DNA of 42,445 bases from Alphaproteobacteria bacterium (lineage in GTDB: Bacteria; Pseudomonadota; Alphaproteobacteria; Micropepsales; Micropepsaceae): NCBI GenBank assembly GCA_018971835.1, contig JAGWZW010000024.1, positions 1 through 42,445 of the forward strand, written 5' to 3'. Within the stretch, counting starts at the first letter, position 1. Each line of letters opens with the position of its first letter. The position numbers and the translations under genes are program-made. Under the pieces are notes generated by a model. The model was not told the DNA's origin and did not search any database. It saw nothing but the letters and a program-made list of their open reading frames with translations. Shown here one piece after another: positions 7,477-15,109 of the stretch.

Positions 7477-8784
7477 ATGACCTATTTCATCGACCGCCGC
7501 CTCAATCCCAAGGGCAAGAGCCTTGGCAATCGGCAGCGCTTCCTGCGCCGCGCTAGGGCGCAAATCCGCGAGGCGGTGCAAAAGTCTCTGAAAGACGCCT
7601 CCGTCGCGGACATCGGCAAGGAACGCAAGATCAAGATCTCCTCCAAGGGGACGACCGAGCCGCGCTTCCGCCTCGATCCCCAATCGGCCGGCGAGCGCGA
7701 TTTCGTGCTGCCCGGCAACAAGGAATTCATGCCGGGCGACGAGATCAAGAAGCCGCCTGCAGGCGCGGGCCAGGGCGGCAAGCAGGCCAGCGATTCCGGC
7801 GAGGGCGAGGACGATTTTGAATTCACCCTCTCGCAGGACGAAATCCTCGACATCTTCTTCGAAGACCTCGAACTGCCCAATCTGGTGCGCACCACGCTCA
7901 AGGAAACCCCGGTGAAAACCTGGAAGCGCGCCGGGCTGACCACGGCCGGCTCGCCCACGCAGATCAACCTGCTGCGCACCATGCGCAACTCGTTCGGCCG
8001 GCGGCTGGCACTCAAGCGCCCGCGCCCGGAGGACATCGAAAGGCTGGAGGCCGAACTCGCGGCGCTTCAGGCCGAGGAACCACGGGACGAGGAGACGAAG
8101 AACCGCATCCTCGCCCTGCGGGACGCGCTCGACAAGGCTATCGCCAAGCGCAGATGGGTGGCCTTCATCGACCCCATCGACGTGCGCTTCAACTCCTTCG
8201 TCGAACAGCCGGTGCCCACCAGCCAGGCGGTGATGTTCTGCCTGATGGACGTTTCCGGCTCGATGGGCGAGCGCGAGAAGGATTTGGCCAAGCGTTTCTA
8301 CATGCTGCTGCACCTGTTCCTGAAGCGGCGCTACGAGAAGGTGGACGTGGTCTTTATCCGCCACACCCACGACGCGCAGGAAGTGGATGAACAGGAGTTC
8401 TTCTATTCGCGCCAGTCCGGCGGCACCATCGTCTCCACGGCGCTGGACAAGATGCTGGAGGTGCAGAAGGAGCGCTACAATACCGCGGACTGGAACATCT
8501 ACGCCGCGCAGGCTTCGGACGGCTACACCCAGTCGGGCGACGCGCGGCGCTGCGTGGAGATGTTGAACGAAGACATCATGCCGCTCTGCCAGTATTACGC
8601 CTACATCGAAATCCTCGACGAGCGGGAGATGGAGGTCTTCGCCTCGGAGGATTCCGGCGCCGAGCTGTGGCGGGCCTATCGCACCGTGGCCGAGCAGTGG
8701 GCGAACTTCGCCACCAAGCGCATCTCCAAGCCGGCGGACATCTTCCCGGTGTTCCGCGAGCTGTTCAAGAAGGCAGAGGCATGA
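7477..8784 (+). CDS. yeaH: YeaH/YhbH-family (DUF444) VWA-like protein
   Basis: A 435-residue DUF444 protein. The C-terminal half holds a von Willebrand A-like fold with a MIDAS metal site, DVSGSMGE, starting at residue 258. A disordered, Gly/Asp-rich linker (residues about 89-112) follows the N-terminal domain, which opens MTYFIDRRLNPKGKSLGNRQRF as in all family members. It is the usual partner of PrkA and SpoVR in starvation and stress responses; its biochemical role is not established. The frame is open from 7444, but ATG 7477 matches relatives and has AAGGA 7 nt upstream, inside the palindromic repeat. Its stop overlaps the spoVR start as ATGA, implying translational coupling. Confidence 0.93.
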   Translation: MTYFIDRRLNPKGKSLGNRQRFLRRARAQIREAVQKSLKDASVADIGKERKIKISSKGTTEPRFRLDPQSAGERDFVLPGNKEFMPGDEIKKPPAGAGQGGKQASDSGEGEDDFEFTLSQDEILDIFFEDLELPNLVRTTLKETPVKTWKRAGLTTAGSPTQINLLRTMRNSFGRRLALKRPRPEDIERLEAELAALQAEEPRDEETKNRILALRDALDKAIAKRRWVAFIDPIDVRFNSFVEQPVPTSQAVMFCLMDVSGSMGEREKDLAKRFYMLLHLFLKRRYEKVDVVFIRHTHDAQEVDEQEFFYSRQSGGTIVSTALDKMLEVQKERYNTADWNIYAAQASDGYTQSGDARRCVEMLNEDIMPLCQYYAYIEILDEREMEVFASEDSGAELWRAYRTVAEQWANFATKRISKPADIFPVFRELFKKAEA

Positions 8785-10268
8785 CTAACCTGCTCTTCAC
8801 CGAAGCCGAATGGGACTTCCAGACCCTCGACCGCACCTACAAGGCAATCGAGGAGATCGCGCTCAACGACCTGAAGCTCGAGGTCTATCCCAACCAGATC
8901 GAGATCATCTCGTCCGAGCAGATGCTGGACGCTTATTCGTCGCTCGGCATGCCGCTGATGTACAATCACTGGTCGTTCGGCAAGCTGTTCGCGCGCGAGG
9001 AAACGATGTACCGCGCCGGCTATTCGGCGCTGGCCTATGAAATCGTCATCAATTCCAGCCCCTGCATCTCCTACCTGCTCGAAGAAAATTCGATGACCAT
9101 GCAGGCGCTGGTGATGGCCCATGCCGCCTTCGGCCACAATCATTTCTTCAGGAACAACTACCTCTTCCAGCAATGGACCAATGCCGAGGGCATCCTCGAT
9201 TACCTCGCCTTCGCCAAGCGCTATATCGCGGCCTGCGAGGAGCGCCACGGCCGCGACGAGGTGGAAGCGATCCTCGATTCCGCTCACGCGCTGATGAACG
9301 AGGGCGTGTTCCGCTATCGCCGCCCGCCCAAGCCCTCGCGCGAGCGTGCCGCCGCGAAACGCCGCCGCCGCGCCGAATACGAGGAAGAAGCCTATAACGA
9401 ACTCTGGCGCACGCTACCCGCCGGCGTAGACCCGCCCGGCGCCCCGCCCATCGCCGACCCGGAAGAAGATTTCGACGGCGAAATGAAGCTGCCGGAAGAA
9501 AACATCCTCTACTTCCTTGAAAAATATTCGCCCAGCCTGCGGCCTTGGCAGCGCGAGGTGCTGCGCATCGTGCGCAGCCTGGCGCAATACTTCTATCCCC
9601 AACGCCAGACCAAGGTGATGAACGAGGGCTGCGCCACGTTCGTGCACTACACCATCATGAACCTGCTGTTCGACCGCGGGCTGATATCGGAAGGCGCGCT
9701 GCTCGAATTCCTGCACAGCCACACCTCGGTGGTGTTCCAGCCGGGGTTCGACGACCGGCGCTATTCGGGCATCAATCCCTATGCGCTCGGCTTCGGCATG
9801 ATGGCCGATATCCGGCGCATCTGCGAAGAGCCGACCCAGGAAGACCGCGACTGGTTTCCGCAATTCGCCGGCCGGGGCGACTTCATGGGCGTGCTAAAGG
9901 ACGCCTGGGCGAACTACCGCGACGAAAGTTTCATCGAGCAGTTCCTTTCGCCCAAGCTGATGCGCGACATGCGCATGTTCGCGCTGCACGACGGGGCGAA
10001 CGATCCGGTTTACACGGTGTCAGCCATCCACGACGAAACCGGCTATCGCCGCGTGCGCACGGCGCTGGCCCGTCAATACGATGTGGGGACAGCCGATCCG
10101 AACATCCAGGTCGTCGGGGCTGATTTGAAGCGGAGCCGCAAGTTGCGCCTCGAACATTGCGCACACCGCGGCATTCCGCTTCATCAGGCGAGCAAGGACG
10201 TCATCCTTGCCCATATCGAACGCCTGTGGGGCCACGAGGTGACCCTCGAACAAGCGTCCGACGACTAG
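8781..10268 (+). CDS. spoVR: SpoVR-family protein (YcgB-like)
   Basis: A 495-residue SpoVR/YcgB protein, third in the prkA-yeaH-spoVR operon. The family, named after Bacillus sporulation stage V, is widespread in non-sporulating bacteria and tied to stress survival. Visible conserved blocks are YPNQIEIISSEQMLDAYSS, GMPLMYNHWSFGK, the HAAFGHNHFFRNN segment, rich in potential metal ligands, NEGCATFVHY with its conserved Glu and His, and NPYALGFGMM. A basic, Arg-rich linker lies at about residues 190-210. It starts at ATG 8781 inside the yeaH stop. Length is typical. Its molecular activity is unknown; the context supports action together with PrkA and YeaH. Confidence 0.93.
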   Translation: MTNLLFTEAEWDFQTLDRTYKAIEEIALNDLKLEVYPNQIEIISSEQMLDAYSSLGMPLMYNHWSFGKLFAREETMYRAGYSALAYEIVINSSPCISYLLEENSMTMQALVMAHAAFGHNHFFRNNYLFQQWTNAEGILDYLAFAKRYIAACEERHGRDEVEAILDSAHALMNEGVFRYRRPPKPSRERAAAKRRRRAEYEEEAYNELWRTLPAGVDPPGAPPIADPEEDFDGEMKLPEENILYFLEKYSPSLRPWQREVLRIVRSLAQYFYPQRQTKVMNEGCATFVHYTIMNLLFDRGLISEGALLEFLHSHTSVVFQPGFDDRRYSGINPYALGFGMMADIRRICEEPTQEDRDWFPQFAGRGDFMGVLKDAWANYRDESFIEQFLSPKLMRDMRMFALHDGANDPVYTVSAIHDETGYRRVRTALARQYDVGTADPNIQVVGADLKRSRKLRLEHCAHRGIPLHQASKDVILAHIERLWGHEVTLEQASDD

Positions 10269-10281
10269 GGCTGGCGCCGGC

Positions 10282-10485
10282 CTAAGGCGTCTTTGTGGAT
10301 TGAGACTGCGTCTGAACGTGCTGAACAACCTGTGAGACGCTGGTTGCCGGCGGCGACCAGAATCCCGAGTAGTAGGCCACGCCCACGGTAACAAGGATAA
10401 TCACTAGACCGGCGATAGCGGCGACCACTTTGGTCGTCCCCTCGTCCTTGTCGACTTCATTTGCGGCATGAATTGGCGCTTCCAT
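10282..10485 (-). CDS. Small single-pass membrane protein (67 aa)
   Basis: An unrecognised small protein. It has a charged N-terminus (HAANEVDKDEGTTK), one clear membrane span at about residues 20-43 (VVAAIAGLVIILVTVGVAYY), and a polar Ser/Gln/Thr-rich tail that would face the periplasm. GGAGGG lies 10-11 nt before the ATG, a little far but usable. It sits convergent to spoVR, 13 bases from its stop codon, so the two share a termination region. Codon use looks normal for the window. No function is proposed. Confidence 0.55.
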   Translation of the reverse strand: MEAPIHAANEVDKDEGTTKVVAAIAGLVIILVTVGVAYYSGFWSPPATSVSQVVQHVQTQSQSTKTP

Positions 10486-10513
10486 GACCAGAGAGCCCTC
10501 CGTTGCGCCGGCC

Positions 10514-10600
10514 CCGCCTCATCAGGCGGCCAAACCGGCATACCCTTGAGCTAGTGAAAGAATCATACGCCAGTTGTTCGGATTCGCCATCCGGTTTTTT
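10514..10600 (+). terminator. Hairpin pair ending in a U-tract (possible small RNA end)
   Basis: A first hairpin pairs CCGCCT (10514-10519) with AGGCGG (10524-10529) around a CATC loop. A second pairs CGGAT (10579-10583) with ATCCG (10589-10593) around TCGCC and is followed by GTTTTTT to 10600, the form of a Rho-independent terminator on the plus strand. The nearest plus-strand gene, spoVR, ends 310 bases upstream with an opposite gene in between, so the terminator may belong to a small RNA starting near 10490. Confidence 0.4.
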
Positions 10601-11152
10601 GCGTATTGCGATGCAGCATAACGCGTGGCAGATGGCTGCGCCGGGCCTGCACCAGGGCGGAAAACCGCGCGATCCAGGTGCAGCGGATACCACCGCGGAT
10701 GCGCTGGCAAACACCAGATGAGTGGCCCGCGCCGCCGGAACAGGCGCGGCCGGCAATATGGGCTGCCCACTCGAAAAACTTAATATGTAGAAAATCTAAG
10801 CTGTTAGGATGTGCGCGGCACGTCCTGCCCTTTGCCTCATCGGTGGCAGGGATTTGTAGGGCGTGCCAGCCGCGGCATGTGGCGTCGCGCCCCCCGAGGG
10901 AAACTGGCCCAATATGCTGCAATGCAATAAATTGTACTTGCGCGGCAGGCGCATGGCTGAAAATTTCGAATGAGCCTTGGATGCAATGGAAGGCTAGTTC
11001 GTTGAATCGCCATGTGGCTGCGATGGCTCTGGATGACCGGATATCTGCCTTTTGCCCCCTTTTGCATCTCTCAAAGACCTGCGCATAGTGGGCGCGCAGG
11101 CGGCAATCCGGCCCAGAAAAGGCCGCGATGGGGGTGCTTCCTGTCCGTATTA
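10601..11152. other. Gap with no supported gene
   Basis: About 550 bases between the U-tract and the lipoprotein gene. Both strands carry open frames, up to 244 codons on the minus strand, but they lack plausible composition, start signals or recognisable motifs. The stretch around 10770-10800 is AT-rich. I saw no tRNA, tmRNA, RNase P or SRP RNA signature. Confidence 0.4.
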
Positions 11153-11710
11153 ATGGTGGCCACGACCGTTGTTCGAAGGTCTCGATTGGTGCGCGCGCGC
11201 GAAACCATAGCCTTGGGGCGCCCCCTGCCCCACCCCGCAGGCCGGCTCGTTCTGGGCCTCGCGCTCGCCCTGGGCGGCTGCGCGCACCTGCCGGCATGGC
11301 TCAGCCCGCAGCCCAAGGCGGCTCAGCAGGCGCCACCTCCGCCGGTGATTCCGCGTGCCCGGGAAGAGCCCCACAAGCGCAAGCCCGCGGCGCCCGTCCG
11401 GCCGGCCGAGCAGGCCCGCCCGCCGGTCCAGGTCGCCAGTATCGATCCCCATTCGCTCGTCGGCCTGACCGCGCCCGCCGTCACGCAGTTGCTGGGCAAA
11501 CCGGGCGCCACCGCCAACGATCAGATGTCGCTGGTCTGGACCTATGCCGGCGACGGCTGTGTGCTCAAGATCTACTTCTACTCCGACCTCAAGACCGCCG
11601 ATTTCCATGTCCTGAAATACAGCGTGGCGGGTGCGGACGGCGCACCACTCGCCGACGCGGCACCGTGCCTGCGCCAAATCCAGAGTGCGAAGAACGATGA
11701 CCGAGGTTAA
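11153..11710 (+). CDS. Putative lipoprotein, first gene of a two-component operon
   Basis: The protein has a lipobox-like LALALGGC after a hydrophobic stretch, so it is probably lipidated and anchored in the envelope. A Pro/Ala-rich linker follows. The C-terminal domain begins about SLVGLTAPAVTQLLGKP and runs to CLRQIQ. It resembles the small domain seen in SmpA/OmlA-like lipoproteins, with a LxGxxxxxVxxLLGxP pattern and two cysteines. The start is uncertain: ATG 11153 gives a long basic leader before the lipobox, while GTG 11189 would give a more normal signal peptide. Its last 14 bases overlap the response regulator start, so it is probably co-expressed with that regulator and kinase. A sensory accessory role is only inferred from position. 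Confidence 0.6.
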   Translation: MVATTVVRRSRLVRARETIALGRPLPHPAGRLVLGLALALGGCAHLPAWLSPQPKAAQQAPPPPVIPRAREEPHKRKPAAPVRPAEQARPPVQVASIDPHSLVGLTAPAVTQLLGKPGATANDQMSLVWTYAGDGCVLKIYFYSDLKTADFHVLKYSVAGADGAPLADAAPCLRQIQSAKNDDRG

Positions 11711-12449
11711 TTCCGAAGCCGCCGCGCGCGGCCACATTGCAATCGTCGACGACGACGAGATGTTCCGCGAATCCGTCGCCCGCAATCTCACCGACGCCGG
11801 CTACGCCGCGCGCACCTTCGGCGATGGCAGGAGCGCGCTCGACCATCTGGGCAGCGAACACGATACCGAGATCGTGCTGCTCGACTGGAAGATGCCGGGC
11901 CTTACCGGCATCGACGTGCTGCAGCGCTTGCGCGCACGCCAGATCGAGATTCCCGTGATCTTCCTCACCGTACTGTCCGACCAGGTCTACGAGGAGGCGG
12001 GCCTGCTGGGCGGCGCGGTGGATTTCATCGAGAAATCGCGCAGCTTCTCCATTCTCCTGCGCCGCATCGAACTGATCCTGGACGGGCGCAAGACGCCGGA
12101 TGCTGGAACGGACCGAAGCGACGGCGTGTCCCGCCACGGCATGCTCTGCCTTGACCACAACTCCCACCGCGCGCAGTGGAACGGCAGTGCGCTGGGCCTC
12201 ACGCTCACCGAATTCAAGATTGTGGCGCTGCTGGCCGGCAGCGGCGGGCGCGACGTCTCCTATCGCGAGATTTACGACATCGTCCACGGCGAGGGCTTTC
12301 TCGCCGGCGACGGCGCCATCGGCTACCGCACCAATGTGCGCGCCTTCATCAAGCGTATCCGCCAGAAATTCCGTGATGCCGACCCGGGCTTCGACTGCGT
12401 GCACAATTATCCCGGGTTCGGTTACAGGTGGCATGATGGCGGGGGGTAG
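11697..12449 (+). CDS. OmpR-family response regulator (ChvI-like)
   Basis: A 250-residue regulator. The receiver has the acidic pocket IVDDDEMF, the phosphoacceptor Asp at residue 63 (VLLDWKMPG), the switch Thr in VIFLTVLS, and Lys 113 in DFIEKS. The usual Pro after that Lys is replaced by Ser. The C-terminal winged helix, from about residue 145, shows LTLTEFKIVALLA and ends NYPGFGYRW, typical of OmpR/PhoB DNA-binding domains; the sequence around YREIYDIVHGEGFLAG is ChvI-like. ATG 11697 lies inside the end of the lipoprotein gene, and its own end overlaps the kinase gene by 17 bases. It should act as the DNA-binding partner of that kinase. Targets are unknown. Confidence 0.88.
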   Translation: MTEVNSEAAARGHIAIVDDDEMFRESVARNLTDAGYAARTFGDGRSALDHLGSEHDTEIVLLDWKMPGLTGIDVLQRLRARQIEIPVIFLTVLSDQVYEEAGLLGGAVDFIEKSRSFSILLRRIELILDGRKTPDAGTDRSDGVSRHGMLCLDHNSHRAQWNGSALGLTLTEFKIVALLAGSGGRDVSYREIYDIVHGEGFLAGDGAIGYRTNVRAFIKRIRQKFRDADPGFDCVHNYPGFGYRWHDGGG

Positions 12450-13953
12450 CGGAAAGCCGCTCTGGCGGCTTTTCCATTCCTTCTCGCTGCAGCTTTCCGC
12501 GCTGGCTATCATCCTGCTTACCGTGCCGATCGTACTCTATTGGCAGTTCGAGAAGGCCGATCAGAAGCAGACCGAATTGCTGCACGCCGCGGTGGGCCGC
12601 ACCGGGCAACTGATCGCCGCAATGCTGCGGCCGCGGCTGGCCAATTTCGCACACGAACCGCCTTCGGCCCTGAGCGAGGCGCTTTCCGGCGCGGCCATTG
12701 GCGACACCAGGGTCAAGCTTCTGCTGCGCCCGCAGAACGGCGGCACGAACGATTTCTTCTATGTCGCCGCCGCACCGGAAGTGCCCGCCGCCTATCTTCA
12801 GACAGAAAGGCGGGAACTGATCGCCTCCGGCGTGCTTTCAGGCCTGGCCTCCACCTGCGATCAATCGGCGCGCCTGGCGGTGCGCTTTATCAATCCGGCG
12901 GGCAATCCCGAAATCCTCACCTCCCTGACGCCGGTGCACATCGGCGCGGATTGCTGGGTATTACTGACCTCACAAAATGCCAACAGCATCGCAGCCGGCG
13001 TCATCGGCCGCCCGTTCTGGCAGACGCCGGTGCTGCGCATCGCCGCGGCGGTCTACGTGTTGAGTGCCGCGCTGATCGTGTGGCTGTTCATACACCTGCG
13101 GCGCAATGTGGACCGCTTTAGCGACGCGGCGCGGCGCATCCGGCAGCGCGGCACGGACGGCATCTCGTTCCGCGACGCCAACACCATTCCCGAACTCACC
13201 GGCGTGGCGGAAGACTTCGATTCGCTCGTCATCGCCCTCACCGAATCGCAGGATTTCATCCGCCAGACCGCCGAAGAGAATACCCATGCACTGAAGGCGC
13301 CGCTGGCGGTGATCGCGCAGTCGGTCGAACCGATCCGGCGCGCGCTGCCGATGGACGAACAGGCGGCCCAGCGCAGCCTGCAGTTGATCGAGCGCTCCGT
13401 GGCGCGGCTCGATGCCATCGTCTCCTCCGCCCGTGACCTGGAGGAAGCCGTGGCGGATGTCCTCTATCCGGTGCGCCGGCCGGTCGATCTCTCGCGCTTT
13501 CTGGAGCAGTTGCTTGGCGCCTATGGCGAAACGCTGGTGGCACAGGGCAAGCGGCTGGTAAGGACAGTCGCGCCTGGCATCATCGCCTCCGCCAATGACG
13601 ACCTGATCGAGCCGGTGATCGAAAACCTGCTCGAAAATGCCGCCAGCTTCACGCCGGCCGGCGGCATGGTCGAGGTCAGCCTGGCACGCGAGGCCGGCAT
13701 GGCCGCAATCCGGGTGTCCGATCGCGGGCCGGGCGTCGAGCCGGCGCGGCTGCCGCGCATCTTCGAACGCTATACGTCGTGGCGGCCGGCGCCCCAGCCT
13801 TGTGCCGACGCGGTACAAGCCGCCGAAACGCACCAAGGGCTCGGCCTGTGGATCGTCAAGCGTAATGTCGAAGGCCTGGGCGGACGCGTGCGTGCGCAAA
13901 ACCGCGATGGCGGCGGCTTTGAAGTGATCGTGGAATTGCGCCTCGATTCCTGA
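12433..13953 (+). CDS. Membrane sensor histidine kinase (ChvG-like)
   Basis: A 506-residue kinase. A first membrane span lies at about residues 19-36 (LSALAIILLTVPIVLYW), a periplasmic sensor domain of about 160 residues follows, and a second span lies at about 198-220 (AAAVYVLSAALIVWLFIHL). A HAMP-like linker leads to the phosphoacceptor His 285 in THALKAPL, comparable to the HELKNPL box of ChvG. ATPase boxes are complete: ENLLENAASFTP (N), VSDRGPGVE (G1), IFERYTSW (F) and GLGLWIVK (G2). Two ATGs, 12433 and 12436, are possible. It is translationally coupled to the regulator upstream. The periplasmic domain is not recognised, so its signal is unknown. Confidence 0.87.
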   Translation: MMAGGSGKPLWRLFHSFSLQLSALAIILLTVPIVLYWQFEKADQKQTELLHAAVGRTGQLIAAMLRPRLANFAHEPPSALSEALSGAAIGDTRVKLLLRPQNGGTNDFFYVAAAPEVPAAYLQTERRELIASGVLSGLASTCDQSARLAVRFINPAGNPEILTSLTPVHIGADCWVLLTSQNANSIAAGVIGRPFWQTPVLRIAAAVYVLSAALIVWLFIHLRRNVDRFSDAARRIRQRGTDGISFRDANTIPELTGVAEDFDSLVIALTESQDFIRQTAEENTHALKAPLAVIAQSVEPIRRALPMDEQAAQRSLQLIERSVARLDAIVSSARDLEEAVADVLYPVRRPVDLSRFLEQLLGAYGETLVAQGKRLVRTVAPGIIASANDDLIEPVIENLLENAASFTPAGGMVEVSLAREAGMAAIRVSDRGPGVEPARLPRIFERYTSWRPAPQPCADAVQAAETHQGLGLWIVKRNVEGLGGRVRAQNRDGGGFEVIVELRLDS

Positions 13954-14100
13954 CCGCGCCAATTGCCTGCACCAACCTTGCCCCAACCTTGTCACAACCC
14001 GCCGGGCCGAAATATGCGAGCTTTCGATCGTGTTCAGCGTCCTTCCAACGTGGCTGCGAAGAGGGCTCTGGACACGAACCTGGGTTCCCCCCCAGCCCCC

Positions 14101-14131
14101 GGAGCCGGTGCCTGCCCCCAGGCCCGGCTCC
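14101..14131 (+). terminator. Strong hairpin after the kinase gene
   Basis: GGAGCCGG-T-GCCTG pairs with CAGGC-CCGGCTCC around a CCCC loop: 13 base pairs with one bulge. It is followed by ATCATTTTC, a weak T-tract. It may end the lipoprotein-regulator-kinase transcript, 148 bases after the kinase stop, or be a leader structure of fdhD, which starts 104 bases later. The rest of 13954-14234 shows no gene. Confidence 0.45.
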
Positions 14132-14234
14132 ATCATTTTCTGCCCCACAGGATGAAACGGTCGCGTTGCGGCAGCAAATCGGCCTATCGTGGGGCCGCAC
14201 GCCGGCAGTCGGCGCACCGAGCAGCAAGATTCCG

Positions 14235-15095
14235 ATGGTTCCCGAACGTTACCCTGCCGCCACCAACGTCCAACCGGAGGCAGACGCTCCGCTGCCGCCC
14301 AGCCTGAGGAACGTCCCCAACCTGCGCTGGCGCGCCGGGGGCGGGGAAGCGGGCACGCGCAGCGTTCCCGAAGAAACGCCAGTCGCCATCACCTACAACC
14401 GCGCCACCTACGCGGTGATGATGGCGACGCCAGCCGATCTGGAAGATTTCGCGCTCGGCTTCAGCCTCACAGAAGGCGTCGTCTCGGCACCGGACGACAT
14501 TGAAGACCTCGAAATCGTTCCCGCCGAGGGCGGCATCGAACTGCGCCTGACCATCGCCCCGGCCCGCGCCGCCACGCTGATCGAACGCCGCCGCTATCTT
14601 GCAGGCGCCACCGGCTGCGGCCTGTGCGGCATGGAAAGCCTGGCCGAGGCCGTTCGCCCGCTGCCACGCGTACCGGAAGGGTTGCGCGTGGCCCCGGCCG
14701 TGATCGGCGCGGCGATGGCCACGCTGGCGCCGGCGCAAAGCCTGAACGAAGCGACCTCGGCGGTTCACGGCGCCGGTTTCTTCCTGCCGCAGCAGGGCCT
14801 GCTGGCGCTGCGCGAGGATGTCGGCCGCCACAACGCGCTCGACAAGCTGGCCGGCCATCTGGCGCGCACGAGCGTGGCGGCGCAAACGGGCCTGGTGTTG
14901 CTGACCAGCCGCATCTCGGTCGAGATGGTGCAGAAGGCTGCCCTCATGGCGGCGCCGGTGGTCGCGGCCGTCTCCGCGCCCACCGCGCTCGCCTTGCGCG
15001 CGGCCGAAGCCGCCGGCATCACCCTGATCGCCGTAGCGCGCGAGGACGGCTTCGAGGTTTTCACCCATGCCGGGCGTGTCGAAACCGGCCGCTGA
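14235..15095 (+). CDS. fdhD: Formate dehydrogenase accessory sulfurtransferase FdhD
   Basis: A 286-residue FdhD. The protein passes sulfur from cysteine desulfurase IscS to the molybdenum cofactor of formate dehydrogenase, which is needed for activity, and acts in the cytoplasm. The persulfide-carrying motif is visible as GATGCGLCG with Cys 128 and Cys 131. Other family blocks are DLEDFALGFSLTEG, HGAGFF, REDVGRHNALDKL, which is highly typical, and LTSRISVEMVQKAA. The frame is open further upstream; ATG 14235 gives the family length, though no strong ribosome binding site is seen. No formate dehydrogenase or cofactor-synthesis gene is nearby, so it must serve an enzyme encoded elsewhere. It converges on the TonB receptor with 14 bases between. 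Confidence 0.92.
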   Translation: MVPERYPAATNVQPEADAPLPPSLRNVPNLRWRAGGGEAGTRSVPEETPVAITYNRATYAVMMATPADLEDFALGFSLTEGVVSAPDDIEDLEIVPAEGGIELRLTIAPARAATLIERRRYLAGATGCGLCGMESLAEAVRPLPRVPEGLRVAPAVIGAAMATLAPAQSLNEATSAVHGAGFFLPQQGLLALREDVGRHNALDKLAGHLARTSVAAQTGLVLLTSRISVEMVQKAALMAAPVVAAVSAPTALALRAAEAAGITLIAVAREDGFEVFTHAGRVETGR

Positions 15096-15109
15096 AACAC
15101 CCTGTCCGG

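Noticed and set aside
10563..11297. 244-codon minus-strand frame in the gene-poor gap
   Set aside because: No start signal, no motif, and it runs into the leader of the lipoprotein gene on the other strand.
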